DNA from: Affinundibacterium fentianense
Lineage (GTDB): Bacteria; Pseudomonadota; Gammaproteobacteria; Burkholderiales; Burkholderiaceae_D
Length of the DNA stretch: 64,000 nucleotides
Direction of reading: 5' to 3'
Assembly (NCBI RefSeq): GCF_018139545.1
Contig: NZ_JAGSPJ010000004.1
Span: forward strand, 186,001 to 250,000
The notes under the pieces are model-generated. The model saw nothing but the letters and a program-made list of their open reading frames with translations, searched no databases and had not been told where the DNA came from. This document shows positions 19,001-28,000 of this stretch, piece after piece. Position 1 is the first letter of the stretch. Every line of letters starts with the position of its first letter. The translations under genes were made by a program, and so were the position numbers.

Positions 19001-19514
19001 CTCGATGAACTTTCTATTTGCGCGGCAAAAAAAGGGAAGCCTTATGCCAATGGATTGAAATACTGGATGACCGCTATTCGCTTGGACTTGCTTAGCTCAA
19101 ATATCGCGCTGAATAAATGTCACTACTTTGAAAAGAAATGCGTGGAAATCTAGACTGCAAAATCAACTTTCACCTTGTATAGATCGGTGTATCTTCACAG
19201 AACAGAATATGAAGAACCAATTCGTGTCGACTTCAGGTCCAAGGAGTATAACCAATTTCTCATTGCTTGTCGGGGTCGATTAATTTTTACATTTTGACCG
19301 AAGAATAAGTATTACAGAGCGAAGAAAAATTGACTTGCAAAGCGAGAATCGTCTCCACCGATCCAGAAATCATGCTCGATAGTAAAACGCTGGAGAAGCA
19401 ATCACAAGCTGGTCATGCAATCCGTAATCGGTTAAAATCTAGGCGGGTGCGCACCATTCGTGGTGTAGCAGGTTTCAGCGACGGTCGGGCCGCCTCGCTG
19501 TTTTATTACATCTG
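19001..19514. other. Intergenic region without recognisable gene
   Basis: 514 bp between divergent genes. A 61-codon open frame (19330-19515) overlaps the antiporter start, has no ATG start and shows no family resemblance, so I do not call it. The region presumably holds two promoters. Confidence 0.45.
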
Positions 19515-20780
19515 ATGCCCATGACTCATTTCAATATCGAGCTAGTTGCCGCTATCATTTTTGCAATTGCTCTCGTCCATACTTTCTCCGCAAAACAATT
19601 TGAGCGTTTATCGCATCGTTATCCACGTCATGCGGGTTTATTTCATTTGCTCGGCGAAGTGGAAGTCGTTTTTGGCTTCTGGGCGATCGTTTTAATTTTT
19701 TGCATGACCGCAATTAGCGGCGGCGATCAAGCTTTGGCTTATGCGGAATCTCGACAATACACAGAACCGCTATTTGTGTTTGTGGTGATGGTGGTGGCGG
19801 CTTCGCGGCCTATCTTAGAATTGGTCATGAATACGGTCAATGCGGTCGCCCGTGCGATGCCTCTGCGCACCTCCTTAGTCAGCGCTTGGTTGGGATTAGC
19901 GGCCGTACCCTTGTTTGGCTCGGCGATCACTGAGCCGGCCGCGATGACGATTGCGGCCTTGATGCTGGCACCACAAGTCTTTCGATCTGATGTGCCTGAG
20001 CGCGTCAAATATTTTGCGCTAGGTGTGCTGTTTGTGAATGTGTCGATAGGCGGCACCTTGACCTCATTTGCCGCACCACCCGTATTGATGGTAGCAGCAA
20101 CATGGCAATGGGATTCTGCTTTTATGCTGGCAACATTCGGCTGGAAAGCGGCGATTGCGGTATTGATCAATGCCACGCTCGCGGTCTTCGTGTTACGCAA
20201 ATATTTACCAGATCAGACCCAGCAAGTCAGCACTGACACAAAAAAATCCGTCCCAATCACGCTCACGATAGTTCACATCGCCTTCTTGGTAGGCGTCGTC
20301 ATGTTAGCGCACCACCCCGTTGCCTTCCTTGGCTTATTTTTGATGTATCTCGGTGTGACGCAAGCCTATGAGCGCCATCAAAATCCGCTCATCATCAAAG
20401 AAGCCTTATTGGTCGCCTTCTTCTTGGCTGGTCTAGTGGTGCTAGGTGGCTTGCAACAATGGTGGTTACAACCATTGGTCGCCACGATGTCACCGAAAGT
20501 GTTATTTTTTGGTGCAACCGCACTCACCGCTGTCACCGACAATGCGGCGCTTACCTACTTAGGCTCCTTAATCAGTGGCATTTCTGATCAAGCCAAATAC
20601 AGCTTGGTCGCGGGAGCGGTAGCCGGTGGTGGTCTCACCATGATCGCCAACGCCCCCAACCCTGCTGGCGTTGCATTACTCAAGCGCGGTTTCTCCGATG
20701 AATCTATCGGCGCAGGTGATTTATTAATTGGTGCGCTCGTACCAACAGCGATTGCGATTGCTGCGTTTATTTTTCTTTGA
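19515..20780 (+). CDS. Putative Na+/H+ antiporter (Na_H_antiport_3 family)
   Basis: 421 aa with about ten or eleven hydrophobic segments. It carries the SAITEPAAMTIAALMLAP block, the VSIGGTLTSFAAPPVLMVA block and a late TAVTDNAALTYLGSLISG block, the paired discontinuous-helix pattern of ion transporter/arsB-NhaD-like carriers and of Pfam Na_H_antiport_3. It would exchange Na+ for H+ across the inner membrane. The ATG at 19515 and a second at 19521 are both possible. The GNAT gene starts 50 bp downstream and may be co-transcribed. Confidence 0.85.
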   Translation: MPMTHFNIELVAAIIFAIALVHTFSAKQFERLSHRYPRHAGLFHLLGEVEVVFGFWAIVLIFCMTAISGGDQALAYAESRQYTEPLFVFVVMVVAASRPILELVMNTVNAVARAMPLRTSLVSAWLGLAAVPLFGSAITEPAAMTIAALMLAPQVFRSDVPERVKYFALGVLFVNVSIGGTLTSFAAPPVLMVAATWQWDSAFMLATFGWKAAIAVLINATLAVFVLRKYLPDQTQQVSTDTKKSVPITLTIVHIAFLVGVVMLAHHPVAFLGLFLMYLGVTQAYERHQNPLIIKEALLVAFFLAGLVVLGGLQQWWLQPLVATMSPKVLFFGATALTAVTDNAALTYLGSLISGISDQAKYSLVAGAVAGGGLTMIANAPNPAGVALLKRGFSDESIGAGDLLIGALVPTAIAIAAFIFL

Positions 20781-20830
20781 TTGACTTTCTAGGTCAACAA
20801 AATTGCCATGACATCGAATTTGAAAACAAA

Positions 20831-21421
20831 ATGCACAAAACCCGCCCAGCCACCCCCACCGACATCCCAGGCATCCTAGCCCTACAATCCCGCAACCTAT
20901 TAAGTAATCTCACCGAAGCCGAACAAAAAAACGGTTTCGTCACCACGGCATTTACTGCCGCGCAGATTGAGACATTGTTGGCTGATGGTGGCGTGTTTGT
21001 CGCAGTTGATATTGCTGACGACGAGCAATCAGAAACCGTGATCGGCTATGCCTTAGCGGGGAGTTGGGCTTTCTTTGCGCAGTGGCCTATTTTTCCTTTC
21101 ATGTTGGCGCGTTTGCCTGCTTTGGATTTGAGCGGGCGTGTGCCGTTTCATGTCATCAATGAGGCGAATTCGTTTCAATATGGTCCTGTGTGTATTGATG
21201 CGGCGTACCGTGGGCAGGGCGTGTTTCCGCGTTTGTTTGAGACTATGCGTTTGGGGATGTGCGCGCGTTATCCCATTGGCGTCACCTTCATCAATCGTCT
21301 CAATCCGCATTCTTATCATGCGCATACAAAGAAGTTGGAAATGACGGTGATTGATGAGTTTGAATTTAATGATAGGCCGTATTATGGCTTGGCGTTTGAT
21401 ATGGGGCGGTCGGTGTTGTAG
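20831..21421 (+). CDS. GNAT-family N-acetyltransferase
   Basis: About 196 aa. The N-terminus RPATPTDIPGILALQSRNL is typical of GNAT proteins, and the acetyl-CoA-binding motif A is near YGPVCIDAAYRGQGVFPRLF, with the pyrophosphate loop YRGQGV. The acceptor is unknown. The frame is open up to a TTG overlapping the antiporter stop, but the ATG at 20831 places the family motif at the usual N-terminal position. Confidence 0.8.
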   Translation: MHKTRPATPTDIPGILALQSRNLLSNLTEAEQKNGFVTTAFTAAQIETLLADGGVFVAVDIADDEQSETVIGYALAGSWAFFAQWPIFPFMLARLPALDLSGRVPFHVINEANSFQYGPVCIDAAYRGQGVFPRLFETMRLGMCARYPIGVTFINRLNPHSYHAHTKKLEMTVIDEFEFNDRPYYGLAFDMGRSVL

Positions 21422-21662
21422 GGTTTGGCGCGGTCATTGTGTTTTGAATTTCGATCTGATGTGGGCTTGATTTTTCTGTTGGAATTTATTTGACTGAACC
21501 CCGCCCCTGCCTTCCACCGCGCTACTTGCAAGAATTTCCCCTTGAAGGGAAAGGAGTTATCAGCGTGGCGCTAGTGCTTTTGGGATTTTTGTGTGGCGTT
21601 TAGTTTCATTTTGGTGAGAGATAAAGAAAGCGTACGCTGAATTAGGTTCTTCTCGCAGCTCT

Positions 21663-21962
21663 TCACGCATCCGCTAGTTCAGGATGCAATTTGTAGCCTA
21701 ATGCGTGCATGACCTTGAGCACGGTTGCGAAGCTGGGGTTGCCTTCGCCTGACAGTGCTTTGTAGAGGCTCTCGCGCCCTAATCCTGTATCGCGTGCTAA
21801 GTCTGTCATGCCGCGTGCCTTTGCGATGTTGCCTAAGGCTTTGGCAATGAAGGCTGCGTCGTCACCCGCTTCATCAAAACATGCATCCAAATATAGCAAC
21901 ATGTCTTCTTCCGTCCTGAGATGCTCTGCCGAATCCCAATTGCGTAATGCGGATGTATTCAT
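21663..21962 (-). CDS. HigA-like antitoxin (HI1420-type addiction module antidote)
   Basis: 99 aa. A helix-turn-helix lies at about 45-85 (TDLARDTGLGRESLYKALSGEGNPSF), followed by KVMHALGYKLHPE. This is the pattern of the putative addiction-module antidote family (HI1420 type), which binds its toxin and represses its own operon. It is the second gene of a toxin-first pair, which fits the HigBA layout. AAGGATC lies before its ATG, inside the toxin frame. Confidence 0.85.
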   Translation of the reverse strand: MNTSALRNWDSAEHLRTEEDMLLYLDACFDEAGDDAAFIAKALGNIAKARGMTDLARDTGLGRESLYKALSGEGNPSFATVLKVMHALGYKLHPELADA

Positions 21963-22260
21963 TTTTGATCCTTAGTTCTTGCGCTAGATTCAACGCGGTT
22001 TTGATATCGTTTGCTTGTGTGCTTTTATCGCCACCGACCAATAAAATAATGATCTCTGTACCAGATCGCTTGAAATAGACGCGATAGCCAGCACCAATAT
22101 GAATACGCATTTCGGATACTCCGTTGCCGACAGGCTCGCAATCACCAAAGTGGCCTGACTCGGCGCGATCAATTCGCATTTGTATTCGTGCTTTGGCGCT
22201 GCGATCTTTTAATGCGTCAAACCAAAGATCAAAGCGATGCGTAGTTTTAATTTGATACAT
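21874..22260 (-). CDS. RelE/HigB-superfamily toxin (addiction module killer protein)
   Basis: 128 aa. It shows FDLWFDALKDRSAKARIQMRIDRAESGHFGD, then VSEMRIHIGAGYRVYFKRSG and LLVGGDKSTQANDIKTA, the HI1419-type killer-protein pattern of RelE-fold mRNA interferases. Members usually end soon after the last block, near residue 100. Here the frame runs about 28 codons further and overlaps the antitoxin by 89 bp. AGGA lies 10 nt before the ATG. Confidence 0.85.
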   Translation of the reverse strand: MYQIKTTHRFDLWFDALKDRSAKARIQMRIDRAESGHFGDCEPVGNGVSEMRIHIGAGYRVYFKRSGTEIIILLVGGDKSTQANDIKTALNLAQELRIKNEYIRITQLGFGRASQDGRRHVAIFGCMF

Positions 22261-22397
22261 TCTAAGCGTATCCTATTTTATACACAACAAACATTCTTGG
22301 CTCTCCTTATTTTTTAAAAGCTGAGCATTATTTTAGTTTATTTGTATATTTAAAATACTATTTATATTTAGAGCTAAATTGCAGAATGTGCTCTGAA

Positions 22398-23702
22398 TTA
22401 AGTCACACCGCCCGCATCACGCATGTACCGTATCGGTGACATCAACAAGGCAATAACGACGATCACGATTAACAGCGCGCCACTGCCTGCAAATAATTGA
22501 CTAAGGCTGATGCTGTGCATAATCCATCCAGTCAGCGCTGCGGATACCGGGCTGATTCCCATAAAAATGAACATGAAAATACTCATGGCGCGACCCAACA
22601 TGGCGGGTGGGACTTGGCGTTGTATCCAAGTGAATACCGCTACGTGGAGATAACCGCCGAGTGCGCCTATCGCTAATAGGATGGCGGCGCCTTGCCATGC
22701 GACGTGGATGAGTCCCATGGGCATGAAAAGTAGCGCGACCAAGGTGTCAATCAGTAAGATAGTGCTACCCAAACTGCCTAGTCTTAGCTTTGGAAAAACC
22801 GATGCCAGCGCCATGCCTAATAGCGTTCCTGCGCCGTGTGCGCCACCTAACAGACCGAGCACGCCAGCGTTGTTGCCTATCTGTTGCGCTAATAGCGGCA
22901 TCGCAATTTGCATAGGTCCCATGATTAAAAAAGCGATGGCAGACCAATACAAAAAGCAGCTGCGCATCATGCTGTCGTTCCAGCAATGGCGCAGCCCGTC
23001 CATGGTTGCGGCGATCAGAGATTGCTTTACTGCGGATTGCTCTGCTTTGATGGAGAGCATGCGCACATGCGATAAAGTCCAGGCGGAAAAGGCGTAGCTA
23101 AAACAATCGACAAAAAATGCCGTTGCTAGTCCCTTGCTATCAGCGATGCCTGCGACTGCCGTGGTTTGTGGTGCCGTCGCATGATCACCTAACAGCGCGA
23201 TTAAACCGCCCGCCATCAGAGGTCCTAAAAAGAAGGTAACTTGGCGCAAGCCTAGCATCATGCCATTCGCTGCTTGTAAGTGTTCTGCAGCGACCACACG
23301 TGGCAACATCGAGGTGCCGGCGGGAATGCTGAACGCCGTCGATAATCCTAAGAGTAAAGCGATCAGGTAGATCATCCACAGGCTCAAACTAGAGGTCAGC
23401 AGCGCCACGACTAGGATCGCTAATAAAACCGTATTGATGTACTTGGTAATCATCATCACTGACTTAGGGTCATAGCGATCGACGACCGCACCACCGATGA
23501 GCAAAAAGAGCGCGCGTGGGATACCGAGTAGCGCCAACACGATGCCTAAGGTCAGCGTGTCATGACTCATCTGCAACACTAACCACGGCAGTGCAACGAG
23601 GGTAAATTGATCGCCGAGCATGGAGGTGATGCCGCCCACTAGCATCCAAAGAAAATTGCGATCACGGATAAAGCCGCGTGCAGGTTTTGCGTTGTGGTTC
23701 AT
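22398..23702 (-). CDS. MFS transporter (MFS_3, EntS-like)
   Basis: 434 aa, twelve hydrophobic segments. The segment VDRYDPKSVMMITKYIN after helix 2 is the A-like motif of MFS exporters, and the overall pattern (FLWMLVGGITSMLGDQ at the start) fits the enterobactin-exporter-like MFS_3 group, which exports drugs, siderophores or amphipaths. TGGAG lies 7 nt before the ATG. The MerR-type regulator gene is 75 bp upstream on the same strand with no terminator between, so the two probably form one drug-inducible operon. Confidence 0.9.
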   Translation of the reverse strand: MNHNAKPARGFIRDRNFLWMLVGGITSMLGDQFTLVALPWLVLQMSHDTLTLGIVLALLGIPRALFLLIGGAVVDRYDPKSVMMITKYINTVLLAILVVALLTSSLSLWMIYLIALLLGLSTAFSIPAGTSMLPRVVAAEHLQAANGMMLGLRQVTFFLGPLMAGGLIALLGDHATAPQTTAVAGIADSKGLATAFFVDCFSYAFSAWTLSHVRMLSIKAEQSAVKQSLIAATMDGLRHCWNDSMMRSCFLYWSAIAFLIMGPMQIAMPLLAQQIGNNAGVLGLLGGAHGAGTLLGMALASVFPKLRLGSLGSTILLIDTLVALLFMPMGLIHVAWQGAAILLAIGALGGYLHVAVFTWIQRQVPPAMLGRAMSIFMFIFMGISPVSAALTGWIMHSISLSQLFAGSGALLIVIVVIALLMSPIRYMRDAGGVT

Positions 23703-23777
23703 AAAAACTCCAGATAAAGGTCTAGCCTTGTCCGCCGGACTTGGCTGAGTTATGTGAGGGATGAAAATGCTAAGCGC

Positions 23778-24905
23778 TTATGTTTTCGTCGATTTTTTGC
23801 GAATCGATTTTGCTGGCTTAGTGGGCTTATTGGCTCTATTAACTTGATCGGGTACGCTAGATGGCGCGCTAGCGTGTTGTTGTGCTTCCATAAAACGGAT
23901 TCCCGTCACCGCGTAATCCAGCACTTCTTGCGATAGACCGCCACCTATGGTCAATCTCGGTTCTTTCTCGTGAATCTGGCGGATCTTTTGTACGGTCTCG
24001 ACACGATTGCCCCAAGCATCTAAGAACATGGTGCGCCAGTCTTGGATACGCTTTAGCGCAATCGGGTCGGTGGCGGCTATGCCTGCATCAATGAATTTCT
24101 TAAGATCGATAAATAACGCGGTCCAGTGATCCATGTTACGCATAAATGAGGGACGAAAATATTGACATTCGTCTTCGCTCAAATAGCGTCGATAAATTTG
24201 ATAACGAATCTCTATCGCGGCGATATTGATGTAATCCATCATGGCATTATCGACCCCGCTCATCGCTTGTATGGAAGGCTCGTCGCGGTGCATATCGGCG
24301 AATTTTTTTAGTAAGGCAGGATTGGGTACCGACTGATGCACGTTCTCCAACCATTTTTGAACTTGCACTAAAACCTGCGGCTCACTCGGCGCCATTTTGG
24401 CATCCATGTAGGCCCGGATTTGTGCCACGATGGGTTGCATCGCCATCTCCATTTTTCCGCTATGCACATCCTTGTGTTGACGCCACAAGGCAATCTCTTC
24501 GGGACTGAAATATTTCGATCGTAGGCTCATCATTTCTAAAGTAGACAACCAATAATCCATGTTGAGGTCATCATTTTGGTGAAGCTGCTCATCTAATTCC
24601 AACAAGCGCTCGCGCAGTTCTTGGCTTTGTTTGATTTGTTCTTCGAGGCTAAGAATTTGTTGACTAATGACGCTACGCAAATCGGCAGTGTCGCCTTGAA
24701 TAAGTTCAGCGATTTCTTGCAAGGATAAATCTAAACGACGCAAAGCTTGGATGCGATGCAGGCGCGCAATGTCGTGGCGATTGTACAAGCGATAACCCGC
24801 CTCAGAGCGTACCGAAGGCGTGAGCAGACCTAGCTTGTCGTAGTGATGCAAGGTGCGCACAGTCATTCCCGTGCGTTGGGCTAATTCGCCAATTTTTAAC
24901 AACAT
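23778..24905 (-). CDS. MerR-family regulator with TipAS-like effector domain
   Basis: 375 aa. The N-terminal winged HTH (IGELAQRTGMTVRTLHHYDKLGLLTPSVR) is followed by a coiled-coil dimer helix (about 75-125). The C-terminal 230 residues contain FSPEEIALWRQ and a helical bundle like the TipAS antibiotic-binding fold, apparently duplicated. The tail is Lys-rich and basic. It should activate its own promoter on binding an amphipathic ligand and so induce the MFS exporter. The ATG at 24905 has AAAGG 7 nt upstream; an ATG at 24932 lacks one. Confidence 0.88.
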   Translation of the reverse strand: MLLKIGELAQRTGMTVRTLHHYDKLGLLTPSVRSEAGYRLYNRHDIARLHRIQALRRLDLSLQEIAELIQGDTADLRSVISQQILSLEEQIKQSQELRERLLELDEQLHQNDDLNMDYWLSTLEMMSLRSKYFSPEEIALWRQHKDVHSGKMEMAMQPIVAQIRAYMDAKMAPSEPQVLVQVQKWLENVHQSVPNPALLKKFADMHRDEPSIQAMSGVDNAMMDYINIAAIEIRYQIYRRYLSEDECQYFRPSFMRNMDHWTALFIDLKKFIDAGIAATDPIALKRIQDWRTMFLDAWGNRVETVQKIRQIHEKEPRLTIGGGLSQEVLDYAVTGIRFMEAQQHASAPSSVPDQVNRANKPTKPAKSIRKKSTKT

Positions 24906-24966
24906 AGTGTGCCTTTGTGATCTGACATCCATCGTACAAATTACGACTGCTTAGAAACTAAGGAAC

Positions 24967-24997
24967 ACTATAAAGCCTGACGTAATGTCAGGGTCAA
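24967..24997 (-). promoter_or_regulatory. MerR-type promoter with 19-bp spacer and perfect dyad
   Basis: On the minus strand, -35 TTGACC and -10 TATAGT are separated by 19 bp instead of 17, and the spacer holds the perfect dyad CCTGAC-ATTAC-GTCAGG. This is the hallmark of MerR-activated promoters, where the regulator twists an over-long spacer. It lies about 62 bp before the MerR start codon. Confidence 0.88.
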
Positions 24998-25150
24998 GGG
25001 AAAAGATAAACATTGTTTGTTTTAGCAAAACTATGATTAAGGGTTGATTTATGCAGCCTATACCTTTGATTGGGAATTTGGTCTATTGAAGCTGGCATAC
25101 CGAAGTCTTTGATTTTAAGATGAACCTATTTTGAAAGACAGGAATGGCGC

Positions 25151-25987
25151 ATGATCAACAAATTCCCTTCAGGACAATATTACGGCACGAATGCATTTGA
25201 CCGACGTTTTCCTCGGATCGGGCTAAGTCACTTGCAAGCGACGGTGCCAGAGCATGAGGTCAAGGAGCATAGCCATGCTGGCGCGCACATGGTGCTAGCG
25301 ACGCGAGGTCGTTATGTGACGTCTGCGGCGGGTGCTCAACGTGAAGGACCTGTGTTGGTGTATAACCCACCTGATGTGGTACACCGTGACCGCTTCGCGG
25401 GTGACGGCGGTTGGTTTTTCGCGATCAGTTTTGATGCTGATGACTCACAGGATTTGTATGAACAGATTAAGTTGCCAGATTTTGCAGTACGCCATCATGA
25501 TCCATTGGTGATCAAACAAGCATTTGGATTGCTCAAAGCCGCGGCAACTATTGATGCAGTGAAGCTTGATTTGGAAGTGCTTACTTTAAATGTCTTAAGT
25601 AGCTTAAACGCGCAAATTCCCTTGTCGCTCAATCCGCCCCCTTGGCTGCAATGTGCGCAGGAAATGATTGCCGATTTATCAGATCAGGACTTGGGGATTG
25701 CTGATATCGCGGATGCGCTTGGCGTCCATCGCGTTTATTTGGCCCGCCAATATCTGCGGCATCTGGGATGCACACCTGGCGATGATTTACGTCGGCGTCG
25801 CGTTGAACGTGCGACGCAAATGATGATGTCTAGCGATCAAACCTTAACTGACATTGCATTGAATTGTGGCTTTTGCGATCAAAGTCATTTAAATCGGGCG
25901 TTCCTCCAACAGTGGGGTTTGACACCGACTGCCTTCACCAAGCTGAGCGGCATAAAAGCTGGTTTCAAATATCCAAGACTGCACTGA
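25151..25987 (+). CDS. AraC-family transcriptional regulator with cupin sensor
   Basis: 278 aa. Residues about 30-110 form a cupin-like sensor (EHSHAGAHMVLATRGRYVT, then VYNPPDVVHRDRF). The C-terminal AraC HTH (about 175-270) shows LGIADIADALGVHRVYLARQYLRHLGCTP and TDIALNCGFCDQSHLNRAF. AGGA lies upstream of the ATG. The serine hydrolase gene starts 82 bp downstream on the same strand, so this regulator may control or be transcribed with it. Confidence 0.9.
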   Translation: MINKFPSGQYYGTNAFDRRFPRIGLSHLQATVPEHEVKEHSHAGAHMVLATRGRYVTSAAGAQREGPVLVYNPPDVVHRDRFAGDGGWFFAISFDADDSQDLYEQIKLPDFAVRHHDPLVIKQAFGLLKAAATIDAVKLDLEVLTLNVLSSLNAQIPLSLNPPPWLQCAQEMIADLSDQDLGIADIADALGVHRVYLARQYLRHLGCTPGDDLRRRRVERATQMMMSSDQTLTDIALNCGFCDQSHLNRAFLQQWGLTPTAFTKLSGIKAGFKYPRLH

Positions 25988-26069
25988 ATTCTTCGTTCAT
26001 GATTGGGCTTATTCACACGAATGACTGAATGAGTTAGTGAATTAACGACTTAGCGAATGGAGATTTGAT

Positions 26070-27176
26070 ATGAAAAGTAAACCCGCTCTGGGATTTGTGA
26101 TTTGCGCGATGCTGCTGAATGGCTATGCAATCGCCCATCCCCAAAACGACAAGAATGATTGGGTGAAAGAATCACCCGCTAGCCAAAAGATGGATACGGC
26201 GAAATTGGCAGCGATGGATGAAGCGATTAAGAAGGGGATATTTCAGCAAATCACCAGCGTCTTGATCGCGCGTCGTGGTCAGCTGGTTTTTGAATCTTAC
26301 TATGATGCTGATGGCGTAGAGGGAATGCGTAATACTCGCTCTGCGACCAAGACGGTAACGGGGATGTTGGCAGGTGCTGCGATAGCGCGCGGTCATATGA
26401 CCCTCACTACGCCTATCCTCAGTCAACTCAAACCTAAAACACCACTTGATCATCCCGATCCACGCAAAGCCAAAATCACGGTCGAAGATTTGTTGACGAT
26501 GAGTTCGATGATGGAATGCGACGATCAAAATCAATTCTCTCGCGGGAATGAAGAGCGCATGTATTTGATCGAAGATTGGGTGAAATTTTATCTCGATTTA
26601 CCGATTAAGGGTTTTCCTGCTTGGATACCCAAACCGTCTGCATCACCGTATGGACGTTCATTTAGTTATTGCACCGCTGGCTCTACTACTTTAGGCGCTG
26701 TGGTACAGAGTGCGAGCAAAATGCCACTACAAGATTTCGCGCAAAAAAACTTGTTCTCGCCCTTGGGTATCAACAAAACAGAATGGCAATTTTCGCCTTT
26801 AGGTCTAGCACAAGGCGGCGGTGGCTTGGGCTTACGTAGTCGCGATCTTTTAAAACTAGGTCAATTGTTAGCGAATGGTGGTAGCTGGCAAGGACAGCAA
26901 ATTTTACCGGCAGCGTGGGTGAAAGCATCCATCTCGCCACAGGTGCAAGTCGACGAAGAACGCAATTATGGCTACTTGCTTTGGTTGTATCCCTACAGTG
27001 CAAACGGCGTCAAGCATCCATCCTATCAAATGGCCGGAACTGGTGGTAATAAGGTCGTTGTTTTTCCTGATCTGGATTTAGTGGCATTAGTCACGACGAC
27101 CAACTATGGCGTGCGTAATCCGCATCAGATTACCGATAAATTAATCGCAGATTTTATTCTGAGCGCGGTTGAGTAG
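26070..27176 (+). CDS. Serine hydrolase, class C beta-lactamase-like, secreted
   Basis: 368 aa. A signal peptide (about residues 1-22) precedes a beta-lactamase/esterase domain. The nucleophile motif SxxK is S91-A-T-K94; SYCTAG corresponds to the YxN loop and GTGGNK to the KTG strand motif. Asn and Lys are replaced in the last two, so a penicillin-hydrolysing role is doubtful and esterase, amidase or D-peptidase activity is more likely. It follows the AraC regulator. Confidence 0.87.
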   Translation: MKSKPALGFVICAMLLNGYAIAHPQNDKNDWVKESPASQKMDTAKLAAMDEAIKKGIFQQITSVLIARRGQLVFESYYDADGVEGMRNTRSATKTVTGMLAGAAIARGHMTLTTPILSQLKPKTPLDHPDPRKAKITVEDLLTMSSMMECDDQNQFSRGNEERMYLIEDWVKFYLDLPIKGFPAWIPKPSASPYGRSFSYCTAGSTTLGAVVQSASKMPLQDFAQKNLFSPLGINKTEWQFSPLGLAQGGGGLGLRSRDLLKLGQLLANGGSWQGQQILPAAWVKASISPQVQVDEERNYGYLLWLYPYSANGVKHPSYQMAGTGGNKVVVFPDLDLVALVTTTNYGVRNPHQITDKLIADFILSAVE

Positions 27177-27213
27177 ATCGCAAATTGTGGATTGAGGACA
27201 ACTAGCCTATCCA

Positions 27214-27795
27214 TCATGGTGCACATAAAAACAGAGAGGGGCGGGCGATCAACACAGACTCTGCGAGTTTGACTGTCGCCTTCATATTAGGGAAATAATT
27301 TTTCAAATCCACTTCTATCACTGGATAATTTCTACGGAGTTCAATCGATTTTTGCCCTGTATAAATAAAATCCCCGATATAGGTGATTTGACCAGCAGGT
27401 ACATGGAAGCCCTGTACTTGCTTGGCATCTTGAAATGGCGTGTTAAATGGGCTCATCGTGTAGTGGCCGGGTTCTACCTCAAATGCAAAATAATGCACTG
27501 ACTTAACTTCTTTGGGAACGCTAGCGGTCATTCTATTAAAGCGCCAACAATTCCCCGTAATCGCCTGTTTTTCTACACTGTATTCATCTAGGCTAATAGA
27601 AAACTGTGGGTAAGGCCAATCAGCTTCAAGGGCAACACCAACAATCGCGATGCCACGATAAAGGCTGGGAGCGATTACTTTTTCTTTTGAAATCGTATCC
27701 ACATTATTTAACAGCATGCATCCTTGCAGCGAAGCGAGCATACTCAATAGGACGAAAACGATGGCGTTTTTTTTAATGCGGTATCCTACTTTCAT
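27214..27795 (-). CDS. Putative lipoprotein of unknown function
   Basis: 193 aa. A basic N-terminus, hydrophobic segment and lipobox LQGC (Cys26) predict a lipoprotein. The mature part has beta-rich segments (PQFSISLDEYSVEKQAITGNCW, FAFEVEPGHYTM, QITYIGDFIYTG) that suggest a small beta-sandwich. The GHY and YIGDF pattern occurs in several unnamed bacterial lipoproteins; I cannot name a family. It converges with the serine hydrolase gene. Confidence 0.72.
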   Translation of the reverse strand: MKVGYRIKKNAIVFVLLSMLASLQGCMLLNNVDTISKEKVIAPSLYRGIAIVGVALEADWPYPQFSISLDEYSVEKQAITGNCWRFNRMTASVPKEVKSVHYFAFEVEPGHYTMSPFNTPFQDAKQVQGFHVPAGQITYIGDFIYTGQKSIELRRNYPVIEVDLKNYFPNMKATVKLAESVLIARPSLFLCAP

Positions 27796-28000
27796 CGCGT
27801 CTCCTTATGCATATCCATAGCATTTTCCTTCATCAATTGAATCGATGCATTTGATCAACCTGTCATAGCATCGCCAACGCGGCAATTCGCCATCGATACA
27901 TGAAAGAGCAAAGCAAAAAACAAAGGAAGCTTAGCGCAACGCAAACAATATTTTAGCAAGCCAGACCAAGCCGATCTGGCTACTTTTCGCGCAAGACAGA

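Noticed and set aside
19330..19515. 61-codon open frame before the antiporter
   Set aside because: No family resemblance, no ATG start at its beginning, and it ends on the antiporter start codon; likely chance.
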